From Vulcanimicrobiota bacterium (GTDB taxonomy: Bacteria; Vulcanimicrobiota; Vulcanimicrobiia; Vulcanimicrobiales; Vulcanimicrobiaceae), in contig JAFAHB010000182.1 in the NCBI GenBank assembly GCA_019237435.1, positions 1 through 5,017 on the forward strand: a stretch of 5,017 bases of DNA, in the 5' to 3' direction. Both the position numbers and the translations under genes were made by a program. The notes under the pieces were generated by a model. It did not search any database, had not been told where the DNA came from, and worked only from the letters and a program-made list of their open reading frames with translations. The first letter of the stretch is position 1, and each line of letters starts with the position of its first letter. Below are positions 1 to 5,017 of the stretch, piece after piece.

Positions 1-2
1 GC

Positions 3-3000
3 GATCTGGCGCTCGATCCAGACGGCACGACGTCGCTCGACGTCGGCGTTCCGCGCGATCTTCCCTTCCCGATGACGTACCGGGTCGACATGGAAACCAG
101 CGACGTTTCAAACCTGTCGGTCTCCGACTCCAAGAGCTTTATCGCGCTGCCGTCGGACGCGGTGATCGGGTTGGCTTCCGACGCGGTAGGTAAAGCCGGC
201 TCGCCGATGCCTATTAAAGTCATCGTTACCAATGCCGACGGCAAATCCATTGCCGGGCGTGCGGTGCATTTCGAATTGCAGAAGATGACGTACGTCGCGG
301 CGACCCAGGAAGTCGAGGGCGGTGAAAACGCCGTGCAATCGGTTAAGTACGCTACGATTGCAAGCGCGGATACGACGTCGGGCGATCAACCGGTTTCGGT
401 GAATCTTACTCCAAGCGACGCCGGACCGTTTCGCATCTTCGCCAACTTCGGCGGTGCGCGAAGCGCGGCGAGCGCAAGCAGCATTCAGGTTTTCGCTTTC
501 GGCCCCGGCGAGGCCGACTGGGGGATGAGCGACCCCAACGCCGTCGCCGTGAAACTCGACAAGAAGCAATATAACATCGGCGACACGGCGACCGCGCTCG
601 TCGCATCGCCTTTCGGGCGCGGCGACGTCTACTTTGCCGTCGTGCGTAGCGAGGCTATCTATAGAACGACGATGCGCGGCGTGACCGGCGCCGTGCGAGT
701 CAACTTCAAAGTGACTCCCGATATGTTGCCGAACGCCGCCGTCGAGGCGGTTGTGGTGCGTCGCGGAAAGCTTGGTGTGAGCTTGTCGAAGGGCGACACC
801 AGGCTTGCTTTGACCGGCCTCGCCTCCTTCAACGTCGATCTCGCCGATCGCTATCTCAAGGTGACGATCGCGCCGCAAAACGCAACCGTACGCCCCGGCG
901 GGAAGCAGCACGTTGCCTTTGCCGTCAAAAATCGCAACGGCGCGGCCGCGGCCGGCGAGGTTGTGGCGATGGTGGTCAACGATGCGATCTTGCAGCTCTC
1001 GGGTTATCGGCTTCCAGATTTGGTGCAGACGATCTTCGCGGTGCAACCGATTGCGACGATCTTCGCCGACAACCGCGAGAACGTGACGCTGAAAACGCTG
1101 ACGGCGCCGCTGGAAAAAGGCTTTGGTTACGGGGGCGGCTATCTTGCGGGCGCGGCGAGCACGCGCGTGCGCGCGAACTTTCAGCCGCTGGCGTACTACG
1201 GCGTTCTGCGAACCGATGGCGCGGGTCGCGCCGCTGCCGATTTCACGATGCCCGACGATTTGACGACGTGGCGAGTCATGGCGGTTGCAATCGCGCAAAA
1301 CCGATCTCAATTCACAACCGCCGATGCGACCTTCATCTCGAACCAGCCTTTGATGATCAATCCGCTCGTGCCACAGTTTGCGCGGCCCGGCGATCGCTTC
1401 GATCTCGGTCTTTCGGTAGGGAACCAGACCGGCGCCCCCGGGGCGCTCGACTTCGTCCTGCAGCTGAGCGGCGCACTCGCGTTCGCGCATGGAACTCCGC
1501 AATCGCAGCAGGGCACGCAACAAGCGTCAACCGGGATGCAGGCATTTCGCTTCCCCGTCGTCGTCGGTACGCCGCAGCCGACGACGGTGCAGGCTGAGGC
1601 CAGACTGGGCGCTGCGAGCGATGCGTTCCGCGTCCCGTTTTCGGCCCTCGACCGTGCCAGCACCGACGCCGTAATTGAAAGCGGTGTCGCCCGCGGCCAA
1701 GCGTCGATCCCGATTGCGCTGAACAACGGCGGTACGCTGCGTGTGACGCTTGCGAACTCCGTCGTTCCGCAATTCGTAACGCCGTCCGAACGCGTCATGA
1801 GCGCCGAAGCCTTTCCGTTGGCCGACGACGTCGCCTCTCGGCTGATCATTGCAAGCGCGCTCCAACGGTTACGCGGCCCGTACCGGTTGAAACTTGCGTT
1901 CGATCCGACTGTGGCAATCGCGGCGAGCCTCGGGCAGCTCCTCTCGCTTCAGCGCGGTGACGGCGGGTTCGGCGGGTTTCCAAACGATAACGAGAGCGAT
2001 CCGTTTGCAACGGCCGCCGTACTGGACGCGCTGAACTTCGCTCGTGCGCACGGCGTGAGCGTCGATACGAGCGCGCTCTCAGCCGCTACGACGTTCATGA
2101 ACCGAGCGCTCGCGAACCCCGGCATCTTTAAATGGTGTGCGCCGGACCCGCTCTGCAAAGCGCAGCTTCGCTTCGAAGCGCTGTGGGCGCTTGCCGGTCG
2201 AGGCGGGCCGCGCACCGATTTTCTGGCCGATATCGTCGCGAAGTCGTCGGACTTCGACAGCGCAACGCAGATTCGGCTGGCACGCTACTTACTGCACGCG
2301 CCGGGATGGCAAGCGACGGGTGCATCGATGGCGGATCGGCTGCAAGCCACGCTCTACGTCACCGGCCGCTACGCCGTTGCCAACGTCTCGACGCGCTGGG
2401 GATGGCTCGGCTCGATGGTCGATGCCCAGGCTCAGATGCTTCAGCTGTTGCTCGAGCGCCACGCCCCGGCGGAGCGGCTCGACGGCGCCGTGCGCGCCTT
2501 GGTCGCGCAGCAGTGCAAGTGCGGTTGGGCGACCGCGGACGATACGGCGTCGGCGGTCACCGCGCTAAGCGCGTACGCGGCCAATGAACGGCTGATGCCG
2601 GTTACCGCGACGGCGATTGCCGGAGACCGCGCGATCGGTACTGCGCGCTTCGGCGCGACGGCATCATCTCAAACCTTCACCGTTCCCGCCTCTCAACTCC
2701 ACGCGAGCGAGCTCCGAATCGCGTCGCAAGCTGTCACGCACTTCATCGTTCTCTATACCTATCCGGTTCCGCCGAACGCGCCGGGCGAGCTTGCGGCGTT
2801 CCGCGTCGTTCGTACGTTGAGCGATCCAAGCGTCGCGACGTCTTCAACGAGCGCGGCGCCGGTCGCGACGATGGACTTCACAACGGCGTTGCCGGTTTCA
2901 GTTGCGGCGGGCCGCGCTTTCGACGTCGGCGTTCGTGTAATCGTCGATCATCCGGTCGATCGCCTCATCATCGAGGATCCGTTGCCCGCCGGGTTCGAAG

Positions 3001-3260
3001 CCGTCGACACGAGCTTCCGCACGACGCTGCAGGCGATCGTTCCACAGAGCAATAGCTGGCAGATCGATGCAAGCCGGCTGTATCGCGATCGCGTGATGGC
3101 GTACGCGCAGCATCTCGAGCCGGGAGTCTACGACCTGCATTATCTCGTGCGCTCCGTGACGCCCGGCGAGTTTGCATGGCCCGGCGCCCGCGCGTATCTG
3201 CAAGATGCGCCCGAGCAGTTCGGCCGTAGCGCCGGAACGACCCTGAAGATTACGGAGTGA
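3..3260 (+). CDS. Alpha-2-macroglobulin family protein, non-thioester type (5' end outside window)
   Basis: The frame is open from the window edge to TGA at 3258-3260. The ATG at 72 is internal: the 23 codons before it continue a macroglobulin (MG) domain, so the true start lies upstream. Numbering from that ATG, I see an MG domain (about 27-145), bait-region-domain sequence (about 154-325, with LDKKQYNIGD and ATVRPGGKQ), a flexible Gly-rich stretch GFGYGGGYLAG (350-360) where a bait loop would lie, the A2M motif TDGAG..MPDDLTTWR (381-401), an alpha/alpha-toroid (about 575-840, with GDGGFGGF at 629 and GWATADDTAS near 818), and a C-terminal MG domain (EDPLPAGFE at 968-976, QFGRS near the end). 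Family members are large envelope or periplasmic proteins thought to trap attacking proteases. The expected CxEQ thioester is absent (see the site entry), as in YfaS-type members. The signal peptide or lipobox would be upstream and cannot be seen. The family is certain; the cellular role is inferred. Confidence 0.93.
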   Translation, partial: DLALDPDGTTSLDVGVPRDLPFPMTYRVDMETSDVSNLSVSDSKSFIALPSDAVIGLASDAVGKAGSPMPIKVIVTNADGKSIAGRAVHFELQKMTYVAATQEVEGGENAVQSVKYATIASADTTSGDQPVSVNLTPSDAGPFRIFANFGGARSAASASSIQVFAFGPGEADWGMSDPNAVAVKLDKKQYNIGDTATALVASPFGRGDVYFAVVRSEAIYRTTMRGVTGAVRVNFKVTPDMLPNAAVEAVVVRRGKLGVSLSKGDTRLALTGLASFNVDLADRYLKVTIAPQNATVRPGGKQHVAFAVKNRNGAAAAGEVVAMVVNDAILQLSGYRLPDLVQTIFAVQPIATIFADNRENVTLKTLTAPLEKGFGYGGGYLAGAASTRVRANFQPLAYYGVLRTDGAGRAAADFTMPDDLTTWRVMAVAIAQNRSQFTTADATFISNQPLMINPLVPQFARPGDRFDLGLSVGNQTGAPGALDFVLQLSGALAFAHGTPQSQQGTQQASTGMQAFRFPVVVGTPQPTTVQAEARLGAASDAFRVPFSALDRASTDAVIESGVARGQASIPIALNNGGTLRVTLANSVVPQFVTPSERVMSAEAFPLADDVASRLIIASALQRLRGPYRLKLAFDPTVAIAASLGQLLSLQRGDGGFGGFPNDNESDPFATAAVLDALNFARAHGVSVDTSALSAATTFMNRALANPGIFKWCAPDPLCKAQLRFEALWALAGRGGPRTDFLADIVAKSSDFDSATQIRLARYLLHAPGWQATGASMADRLQATLYVTGRYAVANVSTRWGWLGSMVDAQAQMLQLLLERHAPAERLDGAVRALVAQQCKCGWATADDTASAVTALSAYAANERLMPVTATAIAGDRAIGTARFGATASSQTFTVPASQLHASELRIASQAVTHFIVLYTYPVPPNAPGELAAFRVVRTLSDPSVATSSTSAAPVATMDFTTALPVSVAAGRAFDVGVRVIVDHPVDRLIIEDPLPAGFEAVDTSFRTTLQAIVPQSNSWQIDASRLYRDRVMAYAQHLEPGVYDLHYLVRSVTPGEFAWPGARAYLQDAPEQFGRSAGTTLKITE
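1812..1841 (+). other. Degenerate thioester site of the A2M protein (CxEQ replaced)
   Basis: The codons read FPLADDVASR (residues 581-590 counted from the ATG at 72), just ahead of the toroid helices. Thioester-bearing bacterial relatives have a YP-x-x-CxEQ-x-x-SR pattern here. Anchoring on the shared SR places Leu583, Asp585 and Asp586 where Cys, Glu and Gln would be. Neither the nucleophilic Cys nor the Gln is present, so no internal thioester can form. The alignment was done by eye and could shift by a residue or two, but no Cys occurs anywhere near. Confidence 0.8.
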
Positions 3261-3266
3261 AGAGTC

Positions 3267-3487
3267 CTAGTGGTGCAGCAAAAGCAACGCCATGAAGGAG
3301 ATCCAGGTCCCGACGATCAGCGCCGTCATGCGCCACGAGAGCCGGTCAATTTTCGCGTCGAGGCCTGAAAACCGCCCGTCCATCTTATGCTCGAGACCGC
3401 TAAAGCGCGTTCCATCCTTGTTTCGCGCCCGTCGATGCGGCGGTCTATGCTATTGAGCCAATCGCCGACTTGGCGGTAAGCAGAAAT
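3267..3487 (-). pseudogene. Frameshifted remnant of a small tail-anchored coiled-coil protein
   Basis: On the minus strand one frame reads ISAYRQVGDWLNSIDRRID from 3487, and then the coding signal moves to another frame near 3411. That second frame continues through GLEHK, MDGRFSGLDAK and IDRLSWRM to a hydrophobic C-terminus (about ALIVGTWISFMALLLL, then HH) and TAG at 3269-3267. Correcting one missing base gives about 73 residues with 11-residue repeats (IDRRIDGRETR, M(D/E)TRFSGLEHK, MDGRFSGLDAK, IDRLSWRMTAL). This is a hendecad-type coiled coil followed by one membrane segment, suggesting a tail-anchored inner-membrane protein. No ATG, GTG or TTG precedes the first part after the terminator hairpin; the frame enters at an ATT. 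The intact 3' piece is a 38-codon ORF with ATG at 3383. The function of this protein type is unknown to me. It could be a real pseudogene or a sequencing error. Confidence 0.6.
3351..3415 (-). repeat. Tandem 33-bp coding repeat, first copy one base short
   Basis: Copy 1 (3415-3384, 32 nt) and copy 2 (3383-3351, 33 nt) both begin ATGGA. Copy 1 encodes M(D/E)TRFSGLEHK once a base is restored and copy 2 encodes MDGRFSGLDAK. Seven of the eleven residues are the same, not counting the position with the missing base. The missing base maps near 3411/3410. The 11-residue period matches a hendecad coiled coil. Confidence 0.65.
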
Positions 3488-3517
3488 CGGCCGCGGGTTA
3501 CAGAGCCGCGGCCGATT
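3478..3517 (-). terminator. Rho-independent terminator of the small secreted-protein gene
   Basis: The arms at 3485-3496 and 3506-3517 (AATCGGCCGCGG and its exact complement) form a perfect 12-bp, very GC-rich stem with a 9-nt loop. On the minus strand the stem begins 17 nt after the TAA of the secreted-protein gene and is followed by ATTTCTGCTT, a modest U-rich tail. The plus-strand side has no T run, so it is unlikely to end A2M transcription. The stem lies directly upstream of the coiled-coil remnant and would separate it from the gene above. Confidence 0.7.
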
Positions 3518-3534
3518 AAGCAAACGCCGAAGCC

Positions 3535-3879
3535 TTAGAGCCTCGGGCAATAGAAGTTGGCGTAGGCCTTTCCTGTAATCGCGATGGCGATATTCGTCGC
3601 GTTAACCCAATAGATGTAGACGGGGCTGCCGCTCTTGCCGGTTTCCGTCACGTCGATGGTCAACGGCGTCCCGCCTTTAGTGCTGTTCCAGAAGTTGTTG
3701 AAGAAGCATCCGTTGCGGGGTGACGGCATCGAGGCTTTCGCGCAGATGTCACCCGGTTTGCACGTCTTGTCGGGCGAGATGACGTCGCCTTGAACGTAGC
3801 CCCCGATCGAGCCCGTGTCACGCGGCGCCATCGCGGGAGCGAATGTAATCGCTGATAGAAGCACTGACATCAAGAACAT
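3535..3879 (-). CDS. Small secreted protein of unknown function, four cysteines
   Basis: This encodes 114 residues ending in TAA (3537-3535). The ATG at 3879 is the first possible start: an in-frame TAA lies four codons upstream, and AAGGAG lies 13-14 nt upstream, a long but usable spacing. Residues 1-18 (MFLMSVLLSAITFAPAMA) look like a signal peptide with an A-M-A cleavage site before PRDTGS, although the n-region has no Lys or Arg, which is unusual. The mature part of about 96 residues contains Cys40, Cys46, Cys58 and Cys111, likely two disulphides after export. It is rich in Gly, Asn, Thr and aromatic residues (CFFNNFWNSTKGG, VYIYWVNATN) with alternating beta-like segments and no further membrane span. 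I recognise no domain. It is divergent from the acyl-CoA dehydrogenase gene and ends at its own terminator, so it is probably monocistronic. The gene call is good; function is unknown. Confidence 0.72.
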   Translation of the reverse strand: MFLMSVLLSAITFAPAMAPRDTGSIGGYVQGDVISPDKTCKPGDICAKASMPSPRNGCFFNNFWNSTKGGTPLTIDVTETGKSGSPVYIYWVNATNIAIAITGKAYANFYCPRL

Positions 3880-3892
3880 CGGTAGTCGTTAT

Positions 3893-3898
3893 CTCCTT
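3893..3898 (-). promoter_or_regulatory. Ribosome binding site of the secreted-protein gene
   Basis: On the minus strand AAGGAG (3898-3893) lies 13 nt before the ATG at 3879. The spacing is longer than usual, but no closer start codon exists because an in-frame TAA sits at 3891-3889. This supports the ATG at 3879 over the second Met at 3870. Confidence 0.6.
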
Positions 3899-4023
3899 GA
3901 AGCGGTTGGCGATGTGTACGAGTAGGATACGCTGCCGCGGCACGGTTGCTCGCAAGCAGGCCAGGTGTTTTATACAACTTCTAACTTCCCAACGGCCGGC
4001 GGGAAGCGCCGCCCGCGTACCGC

Positions 4024-4051
4024 TTGACTATTATTTTTAATATTATATGAT
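4024..4051 (+). promoter_or_regulatory. Sigma-70-type promoter for the leader and acyl-CoA dehydrogenase gene
   Basis: The -35 box TTGACT (4024-4029) and -10 box TATGAT (4046-4051) each differ from consensus at one position and are separated by 16 bp of almost pure A/T inside an otherwise GC-rich region. Transcription would start near 4057-4060, giving a leader of about 175 nt before the ATG at 4234. The opposite strand of the same island reads a perfect TATAAT (4047-4042) but has no -35 box at a workable distance. Confidence 0.7.
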
Positions 4052-4073
4052 TTATCAGCTTTAAGGCGCGCCA

Positions 4074-4127
4074 ATGCTTGCGATCGTTTGGGCGCCGGGG
4101 GGCGCTGGGGGTCCCACGCCGCGATAG
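4074..4127 (+). CDS. Possible 17-residue leader peptide
   Basis: ATG at 4074 opens MLAIVWAPGGAGGPTPR and closes at TAG 4125-4127. AAGG (4063-4066) lies 7 nt upstream, a normal Shine-Dalgarno distance, and the predicted transcript start is only about 15 nt before it. The stop falls within the loop of the hairpin at 4113-4137, so a translating ribosome would open the first two helices of the leader. The peptide has one Trp and several Gly and Pro but no run of a single regulatory amino acid. It could equally be a chance ORF. Confidence 0.25.
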   Translation: MLAIVWAPGGAGGPTPR

Positions 4128-4220
4128 TAAGCGTGGGGGCGCGGAGCCGAGTTTCCGAGGGCGAAAGTCTCGGAAGCGAGGCGCAGCGCCGAAGCGTTGC
4201 GCAACGTGCAACGCGCTTTT
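4092..4220 (+). ncRNA. Candidate structured 5' leader RNA (or separate small RNA)
   Basis: Four helices follow one another. P1 is 4092-4096/4101-4105 (GCGCC, loop GGGG). P2 is 4113-4119/4131-4137 (CCCACGC, 11-nt loop). P3 is a long rod from 4138 to 4190, with pairs 4138-4142/4186-4190, a 3x3 internal loop, 4146-4148/4180-4182, a tandem GA/GA mismatch (4149-4150 opposite 4178-4179), 9 pairs 4151-4159/4169-4177, and a cap in which C4162-G4167 closes a GAAA tetraloop. P4 is 4194-4200/4208-4214, followed by TTTT at 4217-4220. P2 abuts P3 with no gap and P4 begins three bases after it. The G-U pair, GNRA cap and sheared-GA pattern exist only in plus-strand RNA. P4 plus TTTT just before the ribosome binding site suggests attenuation, or the end of a free RNA of about 160 nt. 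I match it to no known riboswitch. A GC-rich repeat element is the alternative. Confidence 0.45.
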
Positions 4221-4222
4221 AG

Positions 4223-4228
4223 AAGGAG
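4223..4228 (+). promoter_or_regulatory. Ribosome binding site of the acyl-CoA dehydrogenase gene
   Basis: AAGGAG lies five bases before the ATG at 4234, an ideal arrangement. It fixes the start at 4234 rather than at the in-frame TTG at 4078, which would add 52 Arg-rich residues encoded by the structured leader. Confidence 0.85.
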
Positions 4229-4233
4229 AAGCG

Positions 4234-4500
4234 ATGAGCGTCTATCGAGCCCCACTGCGCGACATGCAGTTCGCCCTGCGTGAACTGGCCGGAATCGAGC
4301 AGATCGGCGCACTCCCCGGCTGCGAGGAGACGCTTGACGTGCTCGACTCGGTGCTCGAAGAAGCGGCCGCGTTCGCCGCGGGCGTGCTCGACCCGCTCAA
4401 TCGGGTCGGCGACAAGACGGGGTGCACGTGGACCGACGGCGACGTCGCGACGCCGCCGGGCTTCAAAGAGGCGTATAAGAAGTTTGCGGAGGCCGGGTAG
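4234..4500 (+). CDS. Acyl-CoA dehydrogenase, N-terminal fragment ended by an in-frame TAG
   Basis: This is an 88-codon reading frame from the well-supported ATG to TAG at 4498-4500. It begins MSVYRAPLRDMQFALRELAG, the typical opening of the FadE5/DmdC-like acyl-CoA dehydrogenases (a short N-terminal AcylCoA_DH_N-type segment), and runs into the helical N-terminal domain (ETLDVLDSVLEEAAAFA, DPLNRVGDKTGC, TPPGFKEAYKKFAEAG). As translated it would lack the flavin-binding and catalytic parts and would be inactive. The same frame continues after the stop with normal family sequence, so this is one part of a broken or misread gene and not a small protein in its own right. Confidence 0.8.
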   Translation: MSVYRAPLRDMQFALRELAGIEQIGALPGCEETLDVLDSVLEEAAAFAAGVLDPLNRVGDKTGCTWTDGDVATPPGFKEAYKKFAEAG

Positions 4501-5017
4501 ATCGGGCTCCCCGTGCCTTCGGAGTACGGCGGTCAGGGTCTCCCGCAGATTCTGCTCGGGCCCACGCTGGAGATGTGGAACGCGGCGAACATCGGCTTTG
4601 CGAACGGGCCGCTGCTCAATCAAGGCGCGATCGAGGCGATCGAGTTGGTCGGTTCCCACGAGCAGAAGCAGCGTTTCATTCCGAACCTGGTGTCGGGCAA
4701 GTGGACCGGCACGATGTGCTTGACCGAGCCGCAAGCGGGCTCGGATCTGGCCCAAGTGCGGGCGCGCGCCGTGCCCGACGGCGAGCACCATCGCATCACG
4801 GGAACCAAGATTTTCATCACCTTCGGCGAGCACGACATGGCCGAGAATATCATTCACTTAGTGCTCGCTCGATTACCCGATGCTCCCGAGGGCACGAAAG
4901 GCATCTCGCTCTTCATCGTGCCGAAATTCTTGGTAAACGAGGATGGCTCTCTCGGAGAGCGCAACGACGTCGTCTGCGCGAGCATCGAACACAAGCTCGG
5001 CATCAACGCCAATCCCA
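4234..5017 (+). pseudogene. Acyl-CoA dehydrogenase (FadE5/DmdC-like) interrupted by one amber codon; 3' end outside window
   Basis: These FAD enzymes oxidise acyl-CoA thioesters to 2-enoyl-CoA and pass electrons to ETF in the cytoplasm. Relatives include FadE enzymes of fatty-acid oxidation and DmdC (methylmercaptopropionyl-CoA dehydrogenase); the substrate here cannot be told. Reading codon 89 (TAG) as an amino acid, the frame continues to the window edge: IGLPVPSEYGGQGLP, then the flavin-contacting signature MCLTEPQAGSD at 161-171, ITGTKIFIT, HDMAENIIHLVLAR, KGISLFIVPKF and IEHKLGINANP. About 261 codons of an expected ~590-600 are visible, so the catalytic Glu region and C-terminal domain lie beyond the edge. 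In the family the residue after FAEAG is Trp (TGG), so one G-to-A change at 4499 explains the stop. No frameshift or other lesion is visible. A restart at ATG 4573 lacks a properly spaced ribosome binding site. It may be a recent pseudogene, a sequencing error or a suppressed codon. Confidence 0.85.

Larger units (their letters stand above)
3880..4233. other. Divergent intergenic region with promoter and structured leader
   Basis: This gap lies between the minus-strand secreted-protein gene and the plus-strand acyl-CoA dehydrogenase gene. Its left part (3880-4020) holds the ribosome binding site of the secreted-protein gene and no convincing promoter. Its centre (4024-4060) is a sharply AT-rich island with a plus-strand promoter. 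Its right part (4061-4233) is GC-rich and full of inverted repeats, treated below as a leader RNA. No convincing protein-coding gene longer than a leader peptide is seen. Confidence 0.75.

Noticed and set aside
108..1523. Long minus-strand open frame (471 codons) opposite the A2M gene
   Set aside because: It is rich in Arg, His and Val with no domain pattern and is opposite a frame with clear A2M motifs. Such antisense frames are usual in GC-rich coding DNA.
2132..2587. Plus-strand open frames of 143-151 codons inside the A2M toroid region
   Set aside because: They are out-of-frame shadows of the A2M gene, Arg/Ala-rich, with no motif or ribosome binding site of their own.
3326..3550. Intact 74-residue protein starting at TTG 3550 on the minus strand
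   Set aside because: It would overlap the end of the secreted-protein gene and run through the terminator stem, and its last third is out of frame with the coiled-coil coding signal; only its middle part is real sequence of the remnant.
3924..3955. Candidate minus-strand promoter TTGCGA (3955-3950) and TATCCT (3929-3924)
   Set aside because: The spacer is 20 bp and both boxes are imperfect. Another pair, TTGGGA (3992-3987) and TATAAA (3974-3969), has only 12 bp between boxes. Neither is convincing.
3998..4016. GC-rich inverted repeat as a terminator or operator
   Set aside because: Only 5-bp stems form in alternative registers, with no T run after them; this is no more than expected in such GC-rich DNA.
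4078..4233. N-terminal extension of the acyl-CoA dehydrogenase from TTG at 4078
   Set aside because: The extra 52 residues are Arg/Gly-rich and encoded by the hairpin-forming leader, whereas ATG 4234 has an ideal ribosome binding site and matches the family's usual N-terminus.
4219..4857. Minus-strand open frame (212 codons) opposite the acyl-CoA dehydrogenase
   Set aside because: It shadows a frame with strong family motifs on the plus strand; its Arg/Leu/His-rich composition is that of an antisense frame.

Overview
The window is GC-rich bacterial chromosomal DNA with dense coding sequence and Shine-Dalgarno sites of the AAGGAG type. It shows no insertion sequence, phage gene, CRISPR array, tRNA or rRNA. 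The organism cannot be named from this sequence alone. The mix of a large alpha-2-macroglobulin-like surface protein and a FadE5/DmdC-type acyl-CoA dehydrogenase fits an aerobic, probably diderm bacterium. Uncultured GC-rich lineages such as Eremiobacterota are a guess only.

Left two thirds (3-3260, +): the C-terminal ~1085 residues of a bacterial alpha-2-macroglobulin-family protein, whose N-terminus lies outside the window. It has macroglobulin domains, bait-region domains, the canonical A2M motif, an alpha/alpha-toroid domain and the C-terminal macroglobulin domain. The thioester CxEQ motif is replaced, so it belongs to the non-thioester type.

Middle (3267-3879, -): two minus-strand units converge on the A2M gene. 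The upstream one (3535-3879) encodes a 114-residue secreted, cysteine-containing protein that I do not recognise. It ends at a terminator hairpin with a perfect 12-bp stem. Beyond this lies the remnant of a small tail-anchored coiled-coil protein. Its 11-residue repeats show a one-base deletion and its start codon is missing. Only 6 bp separate its stop from the A2M stop.

Divergent intergenic region (3880-4233): an AT-rich island carries a good sigma-70-type promoter (TTGACT, 16 bp, TATGAT). About 175 nt of strongly structured leader follow: four consecutive helices, one a 17-bp rod with a GAAA cap and a tandem GA/GA internal loop. The last helix is followed by TTTT just before the ribosome binding site. 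A possible 17-residue leader ORF lies in its first part. This leader is the best candidate here for something undescribed.

Right end (4234-5017, +): an acyl-CoA dehydrogenase gene interrupted by an in-frame TAG exactly where the family has a conserved tryptophan (TGG), with an intact frame on both sides. The gene runs off the window. The two lesions, in the coiled-coil gene and here, are either real decay or sequencing errors; raw reads would settle which.
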